Positions 10,888-22,200 of a stretch of 64,000 bases of DNA are shown piece by piece (position 1 is the stretch's first letter; every line of letters begins with the position of its first letter). The stretch comes from Pyronema omphalodes (taxonomy: Eukaryota > Ascomycota > Pezizomycetes > Pezizales > Pyronemataceae), in assembly GCA_024516155.1 (NCBI GenBank), contig JAJJXM010000009.1, forward strand, positions 310,001-374,000, read 5' to 3'. Below the pieces are notes generated by a model that was given only the letters and a program-made list of their open reading frames with translations, was not told the DNA's origin and did not search any database. A program made the position numbers and the translations under genes.

Positions 10888-11723
10888 AGTGGGGGTTTGT
10901 AGTTGACAGAGAGTGATGACGCGGCCGGCTTGTCGTTGTCTTTGGGCTGACGATAAAGACAGCGCAATAAGGCGATATTAAATCTGTTTGGTATGGGAGC
11001 AGTCGTCGTTTTTTTTCTCCCAGAAGGACCGTATGTGGCAGGTGATAAACAAGAATAGCGGACGAAAGTTTTCTCTTGCTTGCTGCGCCTTGTTGAGGTG
11101 CGGGGCACGATAATGCGTCGTAAGGTAGGTACTAGGTATGTAAAGATAGCTCGCGTTAAAAGCGAAAGAGACAATATGTAGTCGTGGATATTGTGAGATT
11201 CGCGTTGCTGATTTAGATATTAATCTTAATGTCTCGAGTCTGAGTGTGTTTTGTCTGGAACTTGATTGTTTTGTGTTTGTGTGTGTTGAGCTTCAGTGAA
11301 ACTTGAACCCGTTTAAGAGATGAGCTGACATCACAGAAGGCGACGCAGCAGGGGCAGCAGCAGCATCTATGTAGCATGGAGAAGTTGCCAGTGAGGGTCT
11401 CGGCTTACCCATGTTTGTAACTTGCCCATTTTGACGTATGTCTTTCTCTTTATGCATCCCTGTGACAGCCGTTTGGAAGAACATCCAGCGACAAGTCAGA
11501 AAACCCATGTGACGTGCATCAAATCTATTTACGCGTCTCCGGGTCCAGAGTCTGAAGCACCTTCCTGGGCCCTGCAAGACTTCGTCTAAATTAGCGTATG
11601 TATCCTGATCACGTGAAACCAAAAAATGATCTACACCCCGAGCCGCAAAAAAAGTTATCTCTTCCAGGCCGGCCACAAACCCCACCGCCTCCACAACACC
11701 CGCGACACCAAAAACCCCACACA
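10888..11723. promoter_or_regulatory. Shared intergenic promoter region, MINDY/TRM6
   Basis: About 835 nt separate the divergent ATGs of the MINDY gene (10887) and TRM6 (11724), so this stretch must hold both promoters and 5' UTRs. An in-frame ATG at 11598 upstream of TRM6 would add a basic, Pro-rich 42-residue extension that is unlike the family. No strong TATA box was seen. Confidence 0.6.
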
Positions 11724-13460
11724 ATGGCACCTCCCTCCGGCGACCGAATTCTACCATACACCCATGTACTCCTACGACTACCTAGTGGAGTTTTAAAGAT
11801 TATTCGAATCCTGCCAGACACTTCAATCTATCTTGGAAAATTCGGAACGTTCCCGTCAAATGCGCTGCTACACCGTCCTTACAACCTTACGTTTGATATT
11901 CTCGACAATAATGAGGGATTGAGAGTGGTACCGGCACAGGAACTTACAAGGGATATTTTGGGAGGAGGATTTGGAGAGGCGGAACAAGGAAATGCGGATG
12001 AGACACATTACGACCTTTCGTATAACACGACAGAGGGAGAGGCACCAAAGGAGGGAGTGATGCGGACAAACCGGAACACAGTAGACAACGCGGCGTCACA
12101 AACTTTGACATGGGAGCAGATTGAGGAGCTGAAAAAGACAGCAGGAAACTCGGGAAAGGATATTATTCAGAAACTAGTATCGAGTCATGTTGCCATTGAC
12201 CAAAAGACGGCATTTTCACTACAGAAATATACCCTCAGAAAGGCTTCGAAGTTTATGAAGAGATTTTCGGTTCATAGACTTACTGTCTCTACTTTGACAG
12301 ACTACCTTCATGATTCTAAGGAGCCATTCAAGTTTCTGGAAATTAGAAACCATCACTTGGGACTCATGATGTCTTTAGGAAACATAGTCTACGGGGGACG
12401 GTATCTAGTAATCGACGAGACGGGGGGATTATTAGTAGCGGCCCTCGCCGAGCGACTCGGGGTCCTGAACTCCAGCACCCCCGGCCCTATCACCACACCC
12501 ACGGAAGACGACGAATCCATCGATGCCCTCGAAGCCCCCGAAAATTCCGACACCAAAAAACGCAAACCAGACCCCTCCCCCGCAACCCGCAACACAATCA
12601 CCCTAATCCACGCCAACGAACAACCCAACCTAAGTCTCCTAACGCACTTCAACTACGACGCCAACACCCCTCCGATAAGCCACCCACTGTACACCCACCT
12701 CAAAACCCTCACCTGGCTCCAGCTCCTAGCTCCAGATGAAGACACCACCATGCTCCCTCCGGACCATCAAACCCCCGAACAACTCGCCGTCCTGAAACCT
12801 GGAAAACGCTCCGCTTACTACCGGAAACTTCGTCGCTGGCAAAAAGTCTCCGCCAATGTCACGGACGCTAGAAACGGGGGTTACGACGCCGTATTGGTTG
12901 CCGCTCATATGAGTGTGCCTGGTATCTTGAAGGCCGTGGTCCCGTTGGTAAAAGGATCCGGTCAGGTCGTGGTTTATACCCCGTCCCTTGAACAGGCTAC
13001 TGAGTTGGCGGATTTGTATAGCAGTGCGAGAAAAACTGCTTGGATCCAGAAAAAGGAGAAAATCGACCCTGTTGGAAATAATCTGCAAAACACCGAGGAT
13101 AATACCAAGGATGAAAATAACGAGAATGACGAGAAAGAAGGAAAAGAAACCCAACCACCAATCCCAGTAGAAACCCTCTGGCAAAACGAAACTCCAGACC
13201 CAACATTACTACTAGCACCAACAGTCCATAGATCAACTATCAGAGCATACCAGGTTCTGCCGGGTCGCACACACCCCGTCATGACTAGTAAAGGTGGTGC
13301 CGAGGGTTATGTTTTTCATGCAACTAGGGTTCTGCCGGTGGAGGGAAAGGTCGATGCGAAGGGTGCGTTTGCTAGTCAGAAGAAGAAACGGAGGACGGAG
13401 GTGGCGGTCGAGAATACGGTTGTCGATGGTGGGGTGGGCGGCGGTGTAGGTGGTGTGTAG
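11724..13460 (+). CDS. TRM6: tRNA m1A58 methyltransferase non-catalytic subunit Trm6 (Gcd10)
   Basis: Trm6 pairs with the catalytic Trm61 to make N1-methyladenosine at position 58 of tRNA, including initiator tRNA-Met, in the nucleus. A single exon of 578 residues from the ATG at 11724 (MAPPSGDR). The N-terminal beta domain reads VLLRLPSGVLKIIRI, then GKFGTFPSNALLHRPYNLTF. The helical linker (LTWEQIEELKK, then FSLQKYTLRKASKFMKRF) is characteristic of Gcd10. A Rossmann-like C-terminal domain follows, with GNIVYGGRYLVIDETGGLL and later AAHMSVPGILKAVVPLVKGSGQVVVY. As expected of the non-catalytic paralogue, a canonical SAM-binding glycine motif is not obvious. An acidic insert lies near residues 465-500. 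A Gly/Val tail (GGVGGGVGGV) ends the protein. Codon use shifts to strongly C-ending codons from about 12420 to 12840. Confidence 0.92.
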   Translation: MAPPSGDRILPYTHVLLRLPSGVLKIIRILPDTSIYLGKFGTFPSNALLHRPYNLTFDILDNNEGLRVVPAQELTRDILGGGFGEAEQGNADETHYDLSYNTTEGEAPKEGVMRTNRNTVDNAASQTLTWEQIEELKKTAGNSGKDIIQKLVSSHVAIDQKTAFSLQKYTLRKASKFMKRFSVHRLTVSTLTDYLHDSKEPFKFLEIRNHHLGLMMSLGNIVYGGRYLVIDETGGLLVAALAERLGVLNSSTPGPITTPTEDDESIDALEAPENSDTKKRKPDPSPATRNTITLIHANEQPNLSLLTHFNYDANTPPISHPLYTHLKTLTWLQLLAPDEDTTMLPPDHQTPEQLAVLKPGKRSAYYRKLRRWQKVSANVTDARNGGYDAVLVAAHMSVPGILKAVVPLVKGSGQVVVYTPSLEQATELADLYSSARKTAWIQKKEKIDPVGNNLQNTEDNTKDENNENDEKEGKETQPPIPVETLWQNETPDPTLLLAPTVHRSTIRAYQVLPGRTHPVMTSKGGAEGYVFHATRVLPVEGKVDAKGAFASQKKKRRTEVAVENTVVDGGVGGGVGGV

Positions 13461-14120
13461 CGGGGTGTGTAGCGAGGCGGGGTGTAGCGTGGCGGGGCGA
13501 GCAGAGGCGGAAACATTCAAGTAAGCTAGCAGAATAGATATCAAATAAGAATCAAACAAGAATCAGCCAAGAATCAGAAGAAGCAGAACGAAAAAAAACA
13601 AATCAAGAATATAATATTTTAAACTAAAACAACCAAAATATATTTAAAACACATTCATAGGCGTAATCTGATGGGTATAAGTTGATGGGTATAAGTTGAG
13701 AGTAAGGCATTTTCTGGTGAGTGATAATGATACTAAGGATAATGATGATGATGATGATAAATTGTTATATAATACATGGCGAATTCATACCCCCAATCCC
13801 CAAGCCATACCCCCAATCCCCAATGCCATATCCCAAATCCATGCCATAATACATACCCCCAAGCCATAATACATATCAACATATCCGTAAAGTTGGGCTT
13901 CGTGGAACGGAAGCTATATAGAGGGAGGGATAGAGAGGGAGGGATATAGAGGCATGGGGATAGAGGAGATAAATGCGTCAACATGTAAAGCAGTTGTAGT
14001 ACTCCAAGAGTGATGATGTAAATACCTCCGTGACTCTCGTGACTCTCTCGTGGGAATCTCGTGGGAATCTAGGAAATCTAGGAATCTAGGAATCTACATA
14101 TTTACATGTTTAGACTATAC

Positions 14121-14306
14121 CACAGACCACAGACCACAGACCACAGACCACAGAATACAGAATACAGACCACAGACCACAGATACAGAATACAGACCACA
14201 GACAACAGAATACAGAATACAGAATACAGAATACAGAATACAGAATACAGAATACAGAATACAGAATACAGAATACAGAATACAGAATACAGAATACAGA
14301 ATACAG
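14121..14306 (+). repeat. ACAGACC / (ACAGAAT)n microsatellite
   Basis: ACAGACC 7-mers grade into about fourteen perfect ACAGAAT 7-mers, a pure array from about 14206 onward. Confidence 0.92.
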
Positions 14307-14390
14307 ATAGAGATAGAGATAGATATAGATATAGAGATATAGATAGAGATAGAGATACAGATAGAGATAGAGATAGAGATAGAGATAGAG
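14307..14390 (+). repeat. (ATAGAG)n microsatellite
   Basis: ATAGAG/ATAGAT hexamers directly abut the ACAGAAT array, followed by interrupted poly-T tracts to about 14470. Confidence 0.9.
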
Positions 14391-14983
14391 AGCCGATTGT
14401 TTTTTTTTGTTTTTTTTTTTTTGTTTACGGTGATGTTTTTTTTTTTTACGGTGATGTTTTTTTTTTCTACGTTGATGTTTGATGAGGTAGATCTGGTGGG
14501 CAGGTAGGAAGGTAGTCAGGTAGGCAGGTAGACATTACAGATTCGATTGTATATTTTTCAGCAGGCTGCAGCAGTTAAAAAAAAGACTTTCGGTGGTATA
14601 TATATATAGATGGTATTTAATTCACAAAATGGACTATCATCTACATATCTTCTACATACAGTATGTATTGGATATACCGATATACCGATATACCGCTATA
14701 CCGATATAGATATAACTACATAAATATCATCAACTATGATAGTGTTATAGCGTTATAGCGTTCTTGAAGTATCACGATTTTTAGATACCGCAATACCGCA
14801 ATACCGCAATGTATAAGCATCCAAAGAATTCCCACAAAAAAAAACGCTTTCAATGATACATACGCGCTTACACTGGGAAAAAAAATGTCTACATACCGCT
14901 AAACAGTTTTTCTTACGGGCGGGAACGGGTTTCAATTTCGATGCATTTACTATGGAAAACTAGTACAACTATTACAGTAGCAG

Positions 14984-15205
14984 TTATCAGTCATCAGTCA
15001 TCAGTCATCAGTCATCAGTCATCAGCCGCAGTATCAGCAGTACATAGTATCAGCCGCAGTATCAGTATCAGCAGTAGCAGTAGTATCAGTCATCAGTCAT
15101 CAGCCGCAGTATCAGCCGCAGTATCAGCGGTAGCAGTAGCAGTAGCAGTCATCAGTCATCAGTCAGTAGCAGTATCAGTCATCAGTCATCAGTCATCAGT
15201 ATCAG
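14984..15205 (+). repeat. (CAGTCAT)n / CAGTAG repeat cluster
   Basis: Several blocks of CAGTCAT 7-mers alternate with GCAGTA and CAGTATCAGC units, giving a roughly 220-nt composite array. Confidence 0.88.
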
Positions 15206-15283
15206 TTAACGCTACCTATTAAAACGACAAGGGTTCATAGATTATGGCGGAAGGTACTTATACAGTATGTACATACTGGGATG

Positions 15284-15303
15284 ATGGGGGGGGGGGGGGG
15301 GGG
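15284..15303 (+). repeat. Poly-G tract
   Basis: A run of at least 18 consecutive G residues, which could form a G-quadruplex and is prone to length error in assemblies. Confidence 0.85.
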
Positions 15304-17199
15304 TCCAAGGCAGCAATACAAAGTTCGGAATTTAATTGGTGTGTATGTGTGGATACAAGATGGATGTACAAGGAAGGAGGGGGGCTTGATTATTGATGAT
15401 ATCCCGATTCCCTGCTAAGAAAAAAAAAAAAAAAAAAACTCTTGAGATGTTTTGGAATGGGTTTTGGGATTGATGATGATGGTGATGTCGATGATGCTGT
15501 TGGTGATGAGCTGTTTTTTTTTTTTCTTTTTTTGCTTTTGAAGGGTTTCTGTACATGTATTATATGTACAGAGTTGTATGATGTCCTATCTTTGTATGAA
15601 TTAAAGGTTGTGGATTGATAGATTGCTGTGAGTGAAGAAATTAGGATTGCCGAAAAGAAAAATTGAAGCGTTGTTTCCTACGCCTGTATTGCTGGCGGAA
15701 CTCCCGTTTTCATATGTTTTCCCCTGCCATCCGTAGTGATCCAAAGAGACTGTCTGCATAAGAAAGCATAGAGAGATGAAACTCACCGTGAAAAAGTCGT
15801 AATCGCATGAAGGTGCACAAAGTTACACAAAGTTACACACCCCTTCAAGTGCAGTCATATGAATCATCAGTATACACACAGTTTCACAAAGCCTTCTCCC
15901 TGTCTTCTTTCAAGCTTCACGAAACCAATCGATTGCGCGTGTCATAGATACACGGATAAATCGTACAAACGTATCCGAGTACAGACAGACGTGTGCCACC
16001 TGCTGCGGTGGAGATGCATCAACGAGATACATATCTGTAATCTCCCTCGGCTGAAATACCTTTACCCGAAACCATCTATAAGCCGTTTCTGTGATGAATC
16101 AACGCCTGTGATTCCGTTTGTCGGAACAAAAAAATGGATCATGATTTGAAGATTTGAGATTTAATGGTGATCGGGACACATTACCACAGGGCTCGGCAGG
16201 GGTAATGGCGTATGTTGAGCAGAGTAGAAAGTAAAAACCGGTGTCATCCCTTCCATCCCCCCTCTCTCTTCCAGGAAGGAGGACGGCGCGGAGGAATAGG
16301 CTTCGTGATTAAGTACCGCGCTCTTCTTTTTAGTAGGCGTAAGTTCGTTACGTGCGTGCGTGCTACCTGCAAGGTGACCTACCTGCCTTCGTAGATTTTA
16401 ACGTAAGAGATACCGATAATTTATATCGCTAGGGCTATTGAATCTACTTTAGTTTCCCAGCCATGAAGGTATGTGAGCTCGATAAGTCTGTGCTGCAAAA
16501 GTCTGCGTTTGTGCGCTTTCATGTCGTGGTCCATGTATGTATGATGTACTCGGATACTCCACTGCTGATGCAGGGAGGGCGGGCATTCATATCGAATCGG
16601 TGTTTTGCTTTGATTTCGATGACTTTTTTTTTCTTCCATTTCGGAGGCGGGATTGGTTGATGCTTTATATTCTGGAAGTCGAATCCATCAAAAAAATGGA
16701 ACCTTGAAATCCGAAATCCGAAAATCCATAATCATCATCTCTGCGATTCTAATCCTGTCTTAGCTGGCGCGGTCGCCGCAGCCCCTCTACTTACCTTACC
16801 TTACCTACCTTAGCTACATACCTACCTACTTTAACCCCTCGCCCACCCACCCACCCCAGTCGGTCCCCAGTACGCCTAATGGTGCCCTCCCGTTTCGGTA
16901 TGGTGTAAAGCGTCTGAATCGTAGCGAGCTTGCAGGGGTCCACACTGGCATTCTGGCTGATAGTTGATGGGAATCTGGTGCGCCATCTGATTGGTCCGCC
17001 CGCCTTGTGGTTTCGAGGTTTGCGCTACTTGGTGTGGATGGAAGCCGGGGGCAAGTGAACAATCAACGATGGAGGTGGAGGATGAGGAGAATGAGGAGAA
17101 GAAGGAAAAGAAGGAAAAGAAAGAGAAGAAATAGAAGGTGGATGGAAGATGTAGATTTGACATTCGACTAACCACCCACATACTCTAGCGGTTTATTCA

Positions 17200-19271
17200 A
17201 CTTTCAACTGTATAATGGCTTGAGAAGTGATTCTGTAACATCAAATTCAATATATATCATCACAAACTTGAAGACATCACCAAGACACCACTATCAATAC
17301 ATAGATCCCCTCCCACCACCACCCGCCTACATACTAAACTTGCTGCCCTTGCCTCTGCACTAAAACGTTCGTTCCTTCTGTGTGTCTGCAGCCTCGAATC
17401 TTCGTTAAACGCTTAACCAAAAAGTGATTTTTAACGCTTCTATATACGGTTTACACCACACGATTTGACGCTTTACCACAACAGGCTACTCTCTACATCT
17501 CACTGCCATTCGCTGCTACGGCTAACTAGTCGCGGCGCTGCTCCCAGCAGGCAGTAGTGGGTGTAAACTAGTGGGTCTCTTCGTCTTTGACACAGCAGAA
17601 ATTCACACTACCGTACAGTACCCAGAGACCCCTACCACAATCACCGTGAGCCCAGCACCGGAAGAGCACTGAGCACGAAAGCCAGTGGCTACATATCGAA
17701 TCTAACTTGACTCGTGCGCGTGTAGCAGTAGCGGATCGGGTTTGCTTGGTTGCGAGAGGGTCTGCCGGGTCTGGAGAGGTCTGTTCTTGACTGTTCTTGA
17801 CTGTTCTTGTCTGTCTGTCTTTCTTTCCTCTCACCCCACGGACACGATCACCATCATCATCAACGCAGGCAGTAGTAGCAAAGGACGCAGAGAAGCACAG
17901 AAGCAAAGAAGCAAAGAAGCAAAGAGGCAACGAAGGGAGTTGAGCAGAGAAAAGTACACGCCATCCCCTGTAACGACAAAGTGTCACTGCCAGCAAGCAA
18001 AGGAGGCCCATCTAAAACCCATCCACCACGCCAGCAACCGTGACGCGAGTTACAGTAGAGGCGGAAACACGGTCAGAAAGGGTTTTTGAAGAGGAGAGAA
18101 ACAAAGGAGGAAGAGGATAATCCGGAGTCAGAGACATTCGATACATTATTCAATCCAGCACTCTGTACGCACAAATCGACATAAGCCTATCCACACTAGT
18201 CCAGGACGTTGCCCCCCAACTTTCTTCAGATTCTTGTTCCTCGACACACGAACACCTTTAACTTGACGTTCAACAAGCACGGGATTTGCACACCAGCCAG
18301 CCAGTCTAGGACCCATTCACTTCAACTTCATTCTTCTTCTTATTCTTCTTATTCTTCTTCTTCTTCCAGACGGACAGACGCTAGAGGTACGTAAATCATT
18401 AAGAAGGAGACAATCGAGAGTGCAGCAGTCCCGTTCATTTCCAACAGACGGATGGCATAGAGAAGGAAGGTCAAGTGAGGAGGTTGCTGCTCAACATCAC
18501 ATCTTTCCTTTCTTACTTTCCCGAGTTTGTCACTTCTTCCTTCTTTCTTTCCCGAGTTCGTCACTTCCGACCCTCTCCCCCGTCTCTCCCGACCCTCTCA
18601 TCTCTCTCATCCTCTCTCTCTGTCCAGTCCCCCAACCTCAAACTGTACGTGTGTGGCAATCTTCAATTGCCTTCCCCGGTTGCTGGGCTGTCGCGTTCAC
18701 GTTCCCAAGACCCGCCTTGTCTTCCATCCCCCCTCCCCCCCCCCCATTCCTTTTTATCATCCCGTTGTCCAACAACCCTCGTTTCACCCATTCCCATTTC
18801 GACCCCCTCCACCTTAAACTCCCTGGCAATACATCACCGTCGTTTAAGGTTGTTGCCATCTAACCTCCGCCTTCCTCTCTCTCCCTCGCGACGCGAGAAA
18901 CGTCGTCACCACCTTCTTCGAACAACCTTTGCTAACATTTTCTTCCTGGCGAATTCAGAGCGTCAACGTTATATTCTCATTCTTTAGCTTTGTTGCAAAT
19001 ACTTGTCACGATACCCGAGTACCTTGTGGACCTTTGCGCCATAACATACGTGCATGATCTTGAAAGCGCACATACCACCGCCACACACCAAAAGAAGCTT
19101 AACGTTAACCCGACCTATATAATACTTAAAAAATACCACATAATCAACACTTGCCAATTCTTACAGAAGGACACATAAAGATACAGCTAAAATAATTGCA
19201 ACAAAAGTAACACCCGTTCTGGGCGGCTTGTTTCATTTTATTTAGCCTCGGCTGCTTGTGTGCCGACTATC
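17200..19271 (+). other. Probable long promoter and 5' leader of the Snt1-like gene
   Basis: No conserved coding frame is visible in the 2 kb before the ATG at 19272. The stretch 18300-18900 is pyrimidine-rich (CTTCTT, CTCTCC), which is common in long fungal 5' leaders. GTACGT at 18389 could be a donor of a leader intron. Several short upstream ATG frames exist. Whether this is one transcript leader or also contains another gene cannot be settled by eye. Confidence 0.4.
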
Positions 19272-22200
19272 ATGACTTCCCGTCATCCACCATCCCGGCC
19301 CGCATCACCATATGCCCGCCGACCATCGGTCTCAACTCACCAACCACCGCCATCAACCCCGCAGTTTGCGAGTTATACACCGCTATCACGAGCTCCTGCG
19401 AATGATTTGACGCGAGATTTCTCACGTGAACCTCCAAAAGGTCCAAAGGCGCAGGTTAATAATAATAACGGTCCGCCGAACTCAACTGCTAACAGCCCGT
19501 CTTTGGCTTCGCCGCACAAAACAACTTTCTTTAATTCACCTTCAGCTCATAATGCGCCGCACCATTACTCACCCCCAGGACCTGCGCCTCCTCCAGTCCC
19601 CCGAGGTCCCGCCGGGAGCACAAGTGGAAGTACTTACATCCCGTCGGGTCCCCGTGGTGGTACCGGAAGAGGTGGTTCTAGTATAGCATCATCTGGAATC
19701 AGTCGATCTCCGATAACTACATCAGCACCAGGAGGACCAGGCCATACTACTACCTCAGGATCGTTCAGCAACGCATATCCAGCAGAAGGTGACCGGTACC
19801 GTGGTGGAGGAATAGTTCATACACGAAGACGATCGGGGGATTGGGATTCCATACGTGGAGGACGCGGTAGAAGCCGGGAACGTGACTTTGATGCATACAA
19901 CAGAGGTGCTAGCATAGATTATGGACGTGGTGGAGGCTTCCGGTTCAACGACAGGGAGGATAGGGAAAGGACCTTCAGGGATGGAAGAGGCAATGGAGGA
20001 TTCCATAGAGGCGGGTACGGCGAGTATCGGCCTAGATCTCCTTCTCGAGAACGAATGCCACATGGAATCGGGCGCGGTGATAACAGGGGATTGGGATTTA
20101 TCGGCGATCGAAGACCGGATATCAGGGATAGGGAACGGGAGCGTGAGCGAATTGACCGCGATAGGGACATTCTTAGGGAGAGGGACCTTCGTGAGAGAGA
20201 CCGCGATAGAGATCGGGATGTGCTTCCAGACCGGGGAAGGATTGAACGGGATCGAATTGAAAGGGAAAGGGTTGAAAGGGTAGACAGGGAGAGAATGGAC
20301 CGAGAGAAATTCGACCGGGAACGGGATAGAGAACGCGAACGCGAACGGGCCGCTCGCTTTGGAGAGCCAGTACCGCCTAAGCCGCGCCCTTCCATCGACA
20401 TTGGACGTGATATCCGCGATAAGCCCTTGGATAGACCTCGCATTCCCGAACCTCGACAGGAACCCCGTGAACTCCCTGGACCCTCTGAACCAACCCAAGC
20501 AGATCGTGATAGAGAAAAACGCGAGAGAGATGCGTCCGAGTAAGTTCCGTTCTAGTTTGTTTATTAGTAACTGCGCTGCTTCTCTCTTTGATTTCAAATG
20601 TCTCCCGATGCGGGTTCCCATGGCACGGGGACATCTATTTGCTTGCTGAATAATGATGTCTCGTTTTCTTTATGGAGGATTCAGTGGCTAATTTCCTTCT
20701 CTCTTCCTTGGCGGGGTAACAGATGGAATAGGAAACGTGAAGCTGAAAAGGCTAAATTTAGTGTTAATGCTTCTGGGCCTCATCCCTCGCCTCTTCCAGT
20801 ATCTGCACCGCTCAGTACTCCTCCGCCACCTGTTCCGGCGTATAATGGAACACAGGGAATTCCTTTGCCTACTGGCAACCCGGCAAATTCAAGGACACCA
20901 ACTTCGCATGTTGGGAACGGTCCACCACCTCACCCTCCTTGGTTAACTACTGCTCCCAAAGAGGAAAGCAAGCTACAAATAAAGAAGGAAGATATCCAGA
21001 AGGCTCCGGAACGACTACCAGAAAGACTACCGGAACGGGCACCAGAGAGATTACCAGAGCGGTTGCCTGACAGATTACCGGACAGAGTTCCGGAAAGAGC
21101 TCCGGAAAGAGCGCCTGAGAGATTACCGGAGAGACTACCTGACAGATTGCCTGAAAGGTTACCCGAGAGAGCTCCGGAACGTCGACAGGAGAGGCCTCCA
21201 CTACCGGCTCCGTTGGCTATCGTGCCGCGACCAAAGAGAGAGGACGAGGACAGACCACAATCTGGATCAGCACCTTCCTCGGCGCAGTCCCAGTCAACTC
21301 CGACACTGCCATCAAATGCTCCCCCGCCCCTGTCATCTACTCCGATATCTACGCCTCCTCTACAAGCGCCTTCAAAATCATACTCTCCTCAGACCCTTCC
21401 TACCGTGCCTCCGACTGGACCTAGATCTTCATTCTCGGGACCTCCAAGCAATGTCGGCAATGCCCCACCGACTGGACCACGTGCTAGTCTACAGAACTTA
21501 CCGACAGGACCGCGGAAACAAGTCGAGCGGGAAGGGGAGCGAAAGGAAGTTGAACAGCGGAAATGGACTCGGGAACGTGGCGGTTCGGTTGAATCCACGT
21601 GGACGATCGCTGGCCCTCCCCCCGCACCAATTCCGTCTCAACAACCCAATAAGGTTGCATCACGCGAGTCATTACGCGATGTAGCTCGCGAGCAGCCGCC
21701 TGCGAGACACGAGTTCGCTAATGCTGGTCCTGCTCACATTCATCCCGATCGGATGAAGGAAATCGAATCAGCAGCAAAGGGTCCCGATGATAAAGAGATA
21801 CTTCCCAATGCGCCGTCAGCAACACCCGACCAATCAGCGATCAACAAGGATCCAAAAGAAGCATTCCCGCCACTTCAACAGTCGCAGCGTGGATCAAGCG
21901 TGGCCTCATCACGACCGGGAAGCGCGTCATCTAATCAGGGATTTAGGGCGCATTCGGTGGGACCCGTATTTTCACCTGCAGGCCCTGCCAGCTCCGCTAC
22001 CGCACCCACCCCAGCCGATCTCATTAGAAACCAAGCAAAGCAGCCCCCGACTGGTCCCAAGAATTTTGTTGGTCCACCACCTCGGAGAGGAGCACCTTTT
22101 TCGCATGCGAGAGGAAGGGGTATTCCCCCCTTTGGACGTGGTACTTTTGCTCCGCCAATTAAACGCGAAAATGGCGATGAGGAAAACCACGGTTTCCGTG

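Larger units (their letters stand above)
13461..17199. other. Intergenic, microsatellite rich
   Basis: No gene seen. It contains ACAGAAT, ATAGAG and CAGTCAT repeat arrays, poly-T and poly-G tracts, and a TTACC-rich patch near 16790-16830. Frames here encode low-complexity peptides or lack recognisable domains. Confidence 0.6.

Noticed and set aside
11598..11723. Upstream ATG giving Trm6 a 42-residue extension
   Set aside because: The extension is basic and Pro-rich, unlike the family's start. The ATG at 11724 directly precedes the conserved beta domain.
14050..14342. Frames encoding repeated TEYRIQN-like peptides
   Set aside because: A translation of the ACAGAAT microsatellite; not a gene.
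14984..15205. CRISPR-like alternation of repeats and spacers
   Set aside because: The units are 6-7 nt microsatellites without unique spacers, and the genome is eukaryotic.
17568..18011. 147-codon Cys/Leu-rich minus-strand frame in the Snt1 leader
   Set aside because: No domain, and it overlaps the probable leader on the other strand; composition is consistent with chance.
19755..20621. 288-codon antisense frame over exon 1 of the Snt1-like gene
   Set aside because: A shadow of the Arg/Asp/Glu-rich coding sequence with no motif of its own.
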